This document shows positions 1-5,632 of a DNA stretch of 7,061 nucleotides, piece after piece. The stretch lies in contig PADE01000153.1 of the NCBI GenBank assembly GCA_002702965.1, forward strand, positions 5,036 through 12,096, given 5' to 3'. This DNA comes from Planctomycetaceae bacterium (GTDB lineage Bacteria; Planctomycetota; Planctomycetia; Pirellulales; Pirellulaceae). The stretch's first letter is position 1. Each line of letters starts with the position of its first letter. Made by a program: the position numbers and the translations under genes. A model generated the notes under the pieces. It made no database searches. It was not told the origin of the DNA and was given only the letters and a program-made list of their open reading frames with translations.

Positions 1-35
1 CGGTCGGTGACCGGGTGGGATCGTCTGGTCGGCAT
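1..35 (-). CDS. Alternative: start of a - strand gene leaving the window
   Basis: On the - strand an ATG at 35-33 is preceded by a good Shine-Dalgarno sequence (AAGGA, complement of 41-45) with 5-nt spacing, and 11 codons (MPTRRSHPVTD) remain open to the edge. If real, it would be the next gene of the GH109-neuB-like unit, 72 nt after the neuB-like stop. It excludes the + strand fragment described for the same bases. Nothing about its function can be read. Confidence 0.25.
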   Translation of the reverse strand, partial: MPTRRSHPVTD

Positions 36-78
36 GGTGTTCCTTAAGGGGCTCCAGTGGTTGACCCAGGGTGACTGA
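1..78 (+). CDS. Possible C-terminal fragment of an unidentified protein (5' end outside window)
   Basis: Reading frame 1 is open from the window edge to a TGA at 76-78 and would encode 25 residues ending ...LKGLQWLTQGD. About 21 of the 25 codons end in G or C, which fits coding sequence in a GC-rich genome. It would converge on the NeuB-like gene, whose stop is 29 nt away. The fragment is too short to assign a family. A competing reading exists on the opposite strand: an ATG at 35-33 preceded by AAGGA with 5-nt spacing, which would start a - strand gene leaving the window. Both cannot easily be real; I slightly favour this one on codon composition. Confidence 0.38.
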   Translation, partial: RSVTGWDRLVGMVFLKGLQWLTQGD

Positions 79-107
79 CGACACCTCGAAAGGCGCGGCG
101 CAAGGGG

Positions 108-932
108 CTAGTCAAAGTCGACCTCACGCATCTCGACCCGCAGATGCGCAAGCGCCTGTTGTTCGTCCGCGACGGGGCCTTTGTGATCGCTGCCGAGCAT
201 CACTTCCAGGCGGCTAACCTGGTCGACCAGACATCGCAACGACTCGGGAGTCAGGGCGCCTTGGTGGTCGTCACCTGGCATGCGGGTGTGGTAGGAGAAG
301 TGTTTTTCCAGGACCTCTGCACCCATTGCCACGGCAGCCAGACAGGCCTCGATTCCGCGGCTGTGGTCGCTGTAGCCGATGCGGTGTTCCGGGAACTCCC
401 GCTGCATGGTCCGGATGGCGCGCAGGTTGACGTTGGCGTCCTCGGTGGGGTATTGGCTGACGCAGTGCAGCAGCGTCAGGTTCTCGATGTCGCGCAGGCA
501 GTGAACCGCCTCACGGATCTCTGCGGTGGTCGCCCCGCCGGTGGAAAGGTAGACGGTCTTGACCCGCTCACGATAACGGTTGACGTACCCGAGCAGGCCG
601 TGGTCGGTGATCCGGCTGGAGGCGAGTTTCAGTGAGTTCAAGCCCATTTGTTCGACCAGAAAGTCGGTCGAACGTCGGGTGAACGTCGAGCTGAGAAACT
701 CGATGCTCCGGTCGCGGCACAGCTGTTGCATCTGGAAGTGGACGTCCTGCGGCATCTCCACCGTCTGGAACCAATCGTGCCAGGGGTGATCGGTGCCGAA
801 CTGATCGGCTGTGTAGGTCTGGAACTTTGCGACCGCCGCCCCACCGGCGGCGACCTCCTCGACCATCCCCCGGCAGACGTCCCAGCGGCCGTAATGGTTC
901 TCGCCGATCTCGGCGATTAGGACCGTCTTCAT
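108..932 (-). CDS. NeuB-family (sialic acid synthase-like) PEP-condensing enzyme, SAF domain absent
   Basis: This 274-residue cytosolic protein has the N-acetylneuraminate synthase TIM barrel. Family enzymes condense phosphoenolpyruvate with an N-acylated mannosamine-type sugar to make nonulosonic acids. Visible motifs are IAEIGENHYG (6-15), AKFQTY (35-40), LSTGGAT (129-135), LLHCVSQYPT (154-163), IGYSDH (185-190), EKHF (209-212) and PGDDH (219-223). His190 and His211 lie 21 residues apart, the spacing of the two Mn2+ ligand histidines (215 and 236) I recall for Neisseria meningitidis NeuB. Family members usually run about 335-350 residues and end in a SAF (antifreeze-like) domain; this one stops just after the barrel. 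The ATG at 932 was chosen because homology starts at MKTVLIAEIG and upstream codons overlap the GH109-like gene. Its ribosome site is weak, and the 35-nt gap suggests co-transcription with that gene. Family call is firm; the exact substrate is unknown. Confidence 0.9.
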   Translation of the reverse strand: MKTVLIAEIGENHYGRWDVCRGMVEEVAAGGAAVAKFQTYTADQFGTDHPWHDWFQTVEMPQDVHFQMQQLCRDRSIEFLSSTFTRRSTDFLVEQMGLNSLKLASSRITDHGLLGYVNRYRERVKTVYLSTGGATTAEIREAVHCLRDIENLTLLHCVSQYPTEDANVNLRAIRTMQREFPEHRIGYSDHSRGIEACLAAVAMGAEVLEKHFSYHTRMPGDDHQGALTPESLRCLVDQVSRLEVMLGSDHKGPVADEQQALAHLRVEMREVDFD

Positions 933-967
933 TGATCGCACCGCTGCTTGACACGATGTGGCAAAGA

Positions 968-2308
968 TCAGGCTCCGATAATCTGTAGCGGCCGATTGCT
1001 CTGCCAGCGGCCGCGGGTGAAGTCGGGCACATCGACCGCCGCGCTGCGGTTGGCGACCGACGTCTCGCTGAGGTGAGAGATGACGCTCCAGGCGGCCGCG
1101 TCGTAGACGTCCATGTCCGGTTCGGCACCGGTGCGCAGGCATTCGATGAGCCGGTAGATCTCCATGAAGTCCATGCCGCCGTGCCCTTTCCCCTCAGCCT
1201 GACGGATGAGCTTTTGCCAGAGCGGATGTTCGTATTTCTGATGATACGCATCGATCGGTTCCCACGAATGGCCGTGCCCGTTGGTTTCCAACGCGATCCG
1301 ATCAGGATATCCCTGGACGATCCCGTGTGTTCCCTGGACCATGTTGATGCGACTGTAGGGGCGCGGCAACTGGGTGTCGTGTCCAACGGTGATGGTGCGG
1401 CCCCGTTTGGTGCGGATCAGCGTGACGTTCACGTCCCCGAGAGCGTAGTCTCGGGTCGCGAGCGGGTGGTCCTTGCCAAAGCGATCGGCATAGTAGACGT
1501 TCAGGCCACGCGACAGGCTGCTCATCGAGACGAGATAATCGAATCGATCGCCGCGGTTGATGTCCATGCACTGAGCGACGGGGCCCAGCCCGTGTGTGGG
1601 ATAGAGATTTCCGTCGCGGCGAATCATGTGGTCCAGACGCCAGCGAACTTCACCGTCCGGACCGAGCAACTCGCGGTCTTCTCGCAGTTCGTGTAGGTAG
1701 CCAGCTTCAGCGTGAACCAATTCCCCCAACAGTCCCTGCCGCACCATGTTGAGGACCATCATCTCGGTGCGGCCGTAGCAGCAATTCTCGAGCATCACGC
1801 AGTGCCGTTGATGGTGCTCGGCGGTTTCCACCATTTCCCAGCACTCGTCCACCGTGACCGCTGCCGGAACCTCGGTGGCCGCGTGGTGGCCCGCTTTCAT
1901 GGCTGAGACACAGACCGGGACATGCCACCGCCAGGGGGTAGCGGTGACCACAAGGTCGAGATCCTCGCGCCCGCAGAGATGCTCAAAGTCACGCTCTCCC
2001 GCGAAATACCCGCCCGGTTTGGGCTGCCCCGCTTGTACGACCGTCTGCTGCGCCATGCGGACGCGGTTTTCCAGCAGATCGCAGACGGCGCACACTTGTA
2101 CCCCCTGTTGGTCCAGGATCAACCGCAGCAGGTGCGCACCCCGGCCCCCGATTCCGACCACGCCCACGCGAACCAGTGGAATCGGTGTCAGGCGAGGAGA
2201 CGGCGTCTCCGCGGTTTGGGCAGTTGGTGACATTTGGTTCAGGGCCAGTCCGGCGCCGACGGAGGCACCCACATGGAGGGCGGTGCGGCGATCGAGCTCG
2301 GGATGCAT
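968..2308 (-). CDS. GH109-like Gfo/Idh/MocA family protein with Tat leader (putative alpha-N-acetylgalactosaminidase)
   Basis: This 446-residue protein opens with a Tat-like leader (DRRTALHVGASVGAGLAL, residues 6-23), so export to the periplasm is likely. A Rossmann fold follows, with VGVVGIGGRG (48-57) binding NAD(H), then the Gfo/Idh/MocA motif TEVPAAVTVDE (145-155). GH109 enzymes cleave terminal alpha-GalNAc by an NAD-dependent oxidation/elimination mechanism. The signature stretches LENCCYGR (173-180) and GNLYPTHGLGP (233-243) match that family. Tyr236, His239 and Tyr318 keep the relative spacing I recall for active-site residues Tyr225, His228 and Tyr307 of the Elizabethkingia enzyme; Tyr178 may match Tyr179. 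The length is normal for the family. The ATG at 2308 has GGGAG 6 nt upstream. It is the first gene of a pair with the NeuB-like gene and diverges from the SDR gene. Activity on another sugar is possible, because GH109 members are often annotated by similarity alone. Confidence 0.9.
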   Translation of the reverse strand: MHPELDRRTALHVGASVGAGLALNQMSPTAQTAETPSPRLTPIPLVRVGVVGIGGRGAHLLRLILDQQGVQVCAVCDLLENRVRMAQQTVVQAGQPKPGGYFAGERDFEHLCGREDLDLVVTATPWRWHVPVCVSAMKAGHHAATEVPAAVTVDECWEMVETAEHHQRHCVMLENCCYGRTEMMVLNMVRQGLLGELVHAEAGYLHELREDRELLGPDGEVRWRLDHMIRRDGNLYPTHGLGPVAQCMDINRGDRFDYLVSMSSLSRGLNVYYADRFGKDHPLATRDYALGDVNVTLIRTKRGRTITVGHDTQLPRPYSRINMVQGTHGIVQGYPDRIALETNGHGHSWEPIDAYHQKYEHPLWQKLIRQAEGKGHGGMDFMEIYRLIECLRTGAEPDMDVYDAAAWSVISHLSETSVANRSAAVDVPDFTRGRWQSNRPLQIIGA

Positions 2309-2429
2309 GACGGTCTCCCAACGAGGCAGTGGTGCGTCAGTTAGCGTGAGTTGTCAACGGTGCCAGCCCGGAGCAGCTCACCCGTCGCTCTTTGCGGCCG
2401 ATGACCGTGGCAATGGGACCGGACTTGAC

Positions 2430-2452
2430 CAGCGAGGTCGAGGAACTCGCTG
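2430..2452. repeat. Perfect 7-bp inverted repeat with 9-nt spacer
   Basis: CAGCGAG (2430-2436) and CTCGCTG (2446-2452) are exact reverse complements around a 9-nt spacer. No T-run follows on either strand, so it does not look like an intrinsic terminator. Its position in the middle of the divergent region would suit an operator for a dimeric regulator or a leader hairpin. Repeats of this size also arise by chance in GC-rich DNA. Confidence 0.3.
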
Positions 2453-2546
2453 CCGTCGCCCGCGTTGGACCGCCCGAACCGAGCTTCCACAGCCTACCAG
2501 CCCAGCGGTACGGCTCCAAGTGAATCGCCTTGAAGCCATCCGTTTC

Positions 2547-2555
2547 TGGTATCTT
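2547..2555 (+). promoter_or_regulatory. Possible extended -10 promoter of the SDR gene
   Basis: TGGTATCTT fits the extended -10 pattern TGnTATnnT. A TTGAAG lies upstream at 2530-2535, but the 14-nt spacing is too short for a standard -35. Transcription would begin near 2562 and give a leader of about 90 nt before ATG 2655. This is weak sequence evidence only. Confidence 0.25.
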
Positions 2556-2643
2556 GACGACCGCGGGGGCGCCGGTCGGGCCGTTGGGAAGGTGATCGAG
2601 CCGAGGCCACCGACCCTCGCCGGCCGCTGGTCTTCTGGCCCAC

Positions 2644-2648
2644 AGGAG
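2644..2648 (+). promoter_or_regulatory. Ribosome binding site of the SDR gene
   Basis: AGGAG with 6-nt spacing to ATG 2655 is a strong Shine-Dalgarno sequence. It fixes the start at the residue where the Rossmann strand (VYLITGGAG) begins. Confidence 0.8.
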
Positions 2649-2654
2649 TGAGCG

Positions 2655-3587
2655 ATGCAGCCCGTCTACCTGATTACCGGAGGAGCGGGAAATCTGGCCT
2701 GTCAACTGACGTTTCCACTTGCCGAGCGTGGAATCCGCAGCCTGCTGTTCGACGTTGCCGCGGCACCCGTAGCCCCGGTCGCGGCGGGTTGCCAGTACGT
2801 GCGCGGCGATCTGACGGTTGCCGAAAACCTGCAGGCGGTTTTTCGGGACCATGCGCCGCGCGTCGTGATCCACTTTGCATCGCTGCTGTCGGCAGCTTCT
2901 GAGGCCGACCGTCGAACTGCCTGGGATGTGAATGTCACTGCGGCCTTTGCGCTCCTCGAGTTGGCCGTAGCGCACGGTGTGGAACGCTTCTTTTTCCCCA
3001 GTTCGCTGGCCGCGTACGGCGGCCAACTTCCGGATCTGATTTCGGACGACGATCCGCAATGGCCGGACGGTTTGTACGGTGTCACCAAGACCGTCGTGGA
3101 ACGGTTGGGAGTCTACTACTTTCGCAGCCACGGGTTGGATTTTCGGGCCCTGCGGTTGCCGATCGTGGTCTCGCGCTATGCGCATATGGGAGCTGCCAGT
3201 TCCTACGCATCGCGGGCTTTTATGGAAACGGCGAAGCAGGGCAGCTTTGTGTTCCAGGTCCGCCCCGAAAGCCGCCCAGCGCTGATCTACGCGCGGGATG
3301 TGATCGGTGCGGTGCTCGGGTTACTAGAAGCGCCGACCGAACAACTGCAGCGACGGGTCTACAACATCCAGGCGCTATCACCGACCGCGGCGGAACTGGC
3401 CGCGGTGATCGCGGCGCGCTATCCGGGAGCGTCCCTGACATTCCAGACCGACCCGCAGATTGCCGACTTGATCGACAGTTGGCCGCGCCGGTTCGACGAT
3501 TCCGCGGCGCGGCGCGATTGGAATTGGCGCAGCGCGTACGATCTCGATGCCATGGCGAGTGATTTCGTGACTTCGTTGCAAGACTGA
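2655..3587 (+). CDS. Extended SDR, L-threonine 3-dehydrogenase-like NAD-dependent epimerase/dehydratase family
   Basis: This 310-residue soluble protein is a classical extended SDR. The NAD(P)-binding motif is TGGAGNLA (8-15), with Ala in place of the last Gly. VIHFASLLSA (71-80) and PSS (115-117) follow, and YGVTK (141-145) supplies the catalytic Tyr141 and Lys145. The C-terminal stretch DSWPRRFDDSAARRDW (274-289) and YDLDAM (295-300) strongly recall SDR-type L-threonine 3-dehydrogenases, which oxidise L-threonine to 2-amino-3-ketobutyrate, and the length is normal for them. However, the loop I recall as GGGTTDYA in that group reads roughly GAASSYA here (179-185), so the substrate may differ. 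No kbl-like partner is in the window. It is divergent from the GH109-neuB-like pair, and a gap of about 150 nt with its own promoter separates it from the next + strand gene. A nucleotide-sugar epimerase or dehydratase role is the main alternative. Confidence 0.85.
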   Translation: MQPVYLITGGAGNLACQLTFPLAERGIRSLLFDVAAAPVAPVAAGCQYVRGDLTVAENLQAVFRDHAPRVVIHFASLLSAASEADRRTAWDVNVTAAFALLELAVAHGVERFFFPSSLAAYGGQLPDLISDDDPQWPDGLYGVTKTVVERLGVYYFRSHGLDFRALRLPIVVSRYAHMGAASSYASRAFMETAKQGSFVFQVRPESRPALIYARDVIGAVLGLLEAPTEQLQRRVYNIQALSPTAAELAAVIAARYPGASLTFQTDPQIADLIDSWPRRFDDSAARRDWNWRSAYDLDAMASDFVTSLQD

Positions 3588-3680
3588 CCACGAGCGCCGG
3601 CTACACGCAGTCGACCGCGGTGACGACCTGACCGGGTCCGGCGGAGGCTGACGCCGCAGAAGGCAAGCGACCGTGAGCCG

Positions 3681-3689
3681 TGCTATACT
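3681..3689 (+). promoter_or_regulatory. Extended -10 promoter for the Tat-leader Gfo/Idh-like gene
   Basis: TGCTATACT contains the TGn extension and a hexamer (TATACT, 3684-3689) matching TATAAT at five of six positions. No recognisable -35 hexamer lies 16-18 nt upstream, which is common for extended -10 promoters. Transcription would start near 3696 and leave a leader of about 38 nt before GTG 3734. It suggests the downstream gene has its own promoter and does not depend on readthrough from the SDR gene. Confidence 0.5.
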
Positions 3690-3719
3690 TTGACTTCCCT
3701 TAATGAATCCGCCGAATGG

Positions 3720-3725
3720 AAAGGA
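3720..3725 (+). promoter_or_regulatory. Ribosome binding site that selects GTG 3734
   Basis: AAAGGA sits 8 nt upstream of GTG 3734, a good spacing. The in-frame ATG at 3716 has no Shine-Dalgarno sequence upstream (CTTAATGAATCCGCCGA), and this site would lie inside the gene if ATG 3716 were used. The GTG start also gives a cleaner Tat leader. Confidence 0.65.
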
Positions 3726-3733
3726 CTGTTGTT

Positions 3734-5020
3734 GTGGATCGTCACGACCAGGTCGATCGCCGAAAGTGGTTCGGCATTTCGACCGCCGCCGTACTGGGAT
3801 CGCTGGGGCCATCTGCGCGCGGTACAGACGGGCCGGCAGCCAAACCGAAGGGCGCTCTGCGACCCAAACCGGTGGCGGCGGTCGTCACCGCTTACGAAAA
3901 ATTGCTGCATGCGGACGTGCTCGTAACCAAGATCCTCGCTGGGTGGGGTCAGGACGGGGGCCCCGGTCCGGCACTCAAGCTGGCCTCGCTGTACGTCGAT
4001 CAGTTTGGCCGCAAAGACCTGGCGCGACCCCGGGCCGCCAAGTACGGTGTTCCGATTTTTGATTCGATCGAAGGTGCGCTGACTCTCGGAGGCGATCAGA
4101 TTGCCGTCGATGGTGTGATCAGCATCGGTGAGCACGGCAACTACCCGGTCAACGCAAAAGGGCAGCAGCTCTATCCACGCCGCCGTTTTTTTGATGCGAT
4201 CGCCGACTCTTTTGAGAAACACGGTCGCGTCGTACCGGTTTTCAGCGATAAGCATCTCGGTCCGCAGTGGTCGGACGTGGCGGCCATTTACCGCCGGGCG
4301 CAGGACATGAAGATCCCGATGATGGCCGGTTCCTCGCTACCGGTGACGTTCCGGCGCCCCTCGCAGACGATCCCGATGGGATGCGAGATTGAGGCGGCGG
4401 TGGGGATTGGTTACTCCGACTTGGATCGTTACGGCAGTCACATCCTGGACTGTTTCCAATGTCTGGTGGAACGTCGTCGCGACGCCGAGGGCGGGGTCGA
4501 GTGGGTGCACTGCTTACAGGGAGACGCGATGTGGCAGGCGGTTGATCAGGGAGTTGTGCGGGCCGACCTGATGAACGCCGCGTTACGGCTACTCCCCACG
4601 CGTCCCAAATCTGACTTGCGCGGCAGCTCGTCTTCGGCACTGTTTCTGTTTCGTTATACCGACGGACTGTTGGGAGCCGTGCTGATGTTGCCGCACTACG
4701 TCGCAGGGATGGGCGTGGCCTTACAGGTTCGGGGTCAGCAAGAGCCCTGGGCGGTGCATTTTGAGGAGCGCGTGCAACCGGCAATCCCCCATTTCGCCTA
4801 CCTGTTGAAGGCCATCGAGCGGATGGTGCACACCGGAACACCTTCCTATCCGGTGGAACGGACCGTGCTCACTAGCGGGATTCTAGATCGGGCCCTGACA
4901 TCGCGATTCAAGGGCCATCAGCGTCTCCTTACTCCCGAGTTGCAGATCGGCTATCAACCGGTCGACTACCCGTTCGCCCCGCATATCGATCTGCAATCGG
5001 ATCCTCGTCAACGGCTCTAA
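3734..5020 (+). CDS. Tat-leader protein, probable remote Gfo/Idh/MocA relative, function unknown
   Basis: From GTG 3734 the product is 428 residues; the in-frame ATG 3716 would add six. The leader VDRRKWFGISTAAVLG (7-22) has a twin-arginine motif, hydrophobic stretch and small residues, so Tat export is likely. I recognise no named family with certainty, although related uncharacterised proteins recur in planctomycetes and acidobacteria. The first half reads like a diverged Gfo/Idh/MocA Rossmann fold: LASLYVDQF (83-91), AAKYGVPIFDSIEGAL (101-116) and VDGVISIGEHGNYP (125-138) fall where that family has its cofactor-domain strands. SDKHLGPQW (171-179) then IPMMAGSSLPVTFRRP (194-209) would match the conserved EKP-type region. 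A canonical GxGxxG is not evident, so cofactor binding is uncertain. The C-terminal half is alpha/beta with a hydrophobic strand at 301-330. It stands alone on + between its own promoter and a convergent gene. Confidence 0.8.
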   Translation: MDRHDQVDRRKWFGISTAAVLGSLGPSARGTDGPAAKPKGALRPKPVAAVVTAYEKLLHADVLVTKILAGWGQDGGPGPALKLASLYVDQFGRKDLARPRAAKYGVPIFDSIEGALTLGGDQIAVDGVISIGEHGNYPVNAKGQQLYPRRRFFDAIADSFEKHGRVVPVFSDKHLGPQWSDVAAIYRRAQDMKIPMMAGSSLPVTFRRPSQTIPMGCEIEAAVGIGYSDLDRYGSHILDCFQCLVERRRDAEGGVEWVHCLQGDAMWQAVDQGVVRADLMNAALRLLPTRPKSDLRGSSSSALFLFRYTDGLLGAVLMLPHYVAGMGVALQVRGQQEPWAVHFEERVQPAIPHFAYLLKAIERMVHTGTPSYPVERTVLTSGILDRALTSRFKGHQRLLTPELQIGYQPVDYPFAPHIDLQSDPRQRL

Positions 5021-5039
5021 TAAACGGCTCGCCGACGGG

Positions 5040-5528
5040 TCACTTCTTGCGAGTGGAGGTGCCTTGCACTTCGGCTTGACCACCATTGGCGGTCTTGAAT
5101 TTTCCCTCCCAACGATATCCGGTTGCCGTTTTGGTGAGCATCATCTGGCCGGTGTACGCTCCGATTCCCTCGGCCTGACCGGATTGCGTTCCTGTCATCG
5201 AGGTGGCAGTGATCTTGGAGAAAGTAATCCGAAAATACATGCCCGTATTATCGTACGAAGTCATCACGATCGCTCGCTTGTCGGGTTCCCAGGCGGTGAT
5301 CGTAACGATTTCCAGGCCGAGCGAGTTTTTTCCTTTTGCGATTACCAGATTTCCGTCGAGTCGCAGGTCGGCTTTGCTTTCACCGATGGTCCCCATCGAG
5401 TCCTTACTGGTCCAGGTACCGGAAAGGTGTTTGAGCCACGCCTTGTGAAGATCTTGGGCGGCCAAATCTGGGGCGGACGCGCTGCTGAACAGAAAGACGC
5501 TCATCAGAACTAGACGGTATCGTCGCAT
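5040..5528 (-). CDS. Small secreted protein, beta-rich, DUF1579/lipocalin-like, function unknown
   Basis: This 162-residue protein starts with a clear Sec-type signal peptide: MRRYR, a hydrophobic core LVLMSVFLFSSASA (6-19), and probable cleavage near ALAAQ-like DLAAQ (21-25). The mature part opens with WLKHLSGTWTSK (31-42) and continues as alternating strands with many Thr, Gly and Lys residues, ending GTSTRKK. The L-x-GTW opening and strand pattern resemble small beta-barrel families such as DUF1579 or lipocalin-like proteins that bind small hydrophobic ligands, but this is a fold impression and not a match. The ATG at 5528 was chosen because the signal peptide begins there and GTGAG lies about 8 nt upstream; longer in-frame starts would overlap the yihY-like gene. 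It faces the + strand gene with only 19 nt between stops, and follows the yihY-like gene after 104 nt. Confidence 0.75.
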   Translation of the reverse strand: MRRYRLVLMSVFLFSSASAPDLAAQDLHKAWLKHLSGTWTSKDSMGTIGESKADLRLDGNLVIAKGKNSLGLEIVTITAWEPDKRAIVMTSYDNTGMYFRITFSKITATSMTGTQSGQAEGIGAYTGQMMLTKTATGYRWEGKFKTANGGQAEVQGTSTRKK

Positions 5529-5632
5529 GCCATGTCTCACTTTTCCGCGGTCGGTATGGGCAAATGAAAACGGTCGATAACTGTGCCAAGCCTGGGAAAT
5601 TAATGCAAGAGCAATTCGTTCGATTCGACGGA

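Larger units (their letters stand above)
2309..2654. other. Divergent intergenic region (346 nt)
   Basis: This stretch separates the 5' ends of the GH109-like gene (-) and the SDR gene (+), so it should hold both promoters and any shared operator. I find no convincing gene: the frames open here are arginine- and proline-rich extensions of antisense frames. It contains a perfect 7-bp inverted repeat at 2430-2452, an extended -10-like element on + at 2547-2555 and an isolated TTGACA on - at 2357-2352. The ribosome site of the SDR gene lies at its right end. Confidence 0.7.

Noticed and set aside
933..1142. In-frame upstream extension of the NeuB-like protein by 70 residues
   Set aside because: The extension overlaps the 3' end of the GH109-like gene, is Arg-rich and unlike NeuB; homology begins exactly at the ATG at 932.
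568..1386. Long - strand frame spanning the neuB-like/GH109-like junction
   Set aside because: It overlaps two well-supported genes in another frame of the same strand and has a low-complexity Arg/Ser/Pro composition.
2352..2357. Perfect TTGACA on the - strand, 44 nt upstream of the GH109-like start
   Set aside because: No -10-like hexamer lies 15-19 nt downstream, so it may be a chance match; noted only because it sits in the right region.
1854..2651. Long + strand open frame across the GH109-like gene and the divergent region
   Set aside because: It is rich in Arg, Ser, Pro and Thr, mostly antisense to a well-supported gene, and has no recognisable motif; typical of GC-rich shadow frames.
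2337..3185. Long - strand open frame opposite the SDR gene
   Set aside because: It is antisense to a gene with clear family motifs and has no family motif of its own.
3639..3656. Hairpin CGGCG/CGCCG after the SDR gene
   Set aside because: A 5-bp stem with an 8-nt loop and no T-run; not convincing as an intrinsic terminator.
5021..5039. Possible bidirectional terminator between convergent stops
   Set aside because: Only a 4-bp CGGC/GCCG stem with a 2-nt loop and no T-run on either side.
5529..5632. Sigma-54-like TGGCAC element upstream of the small secreted protein (- strand)
   Set aside because: The -12 half (TTGC) is missing at the required spacing, and no good sigma-70 pair is present either.
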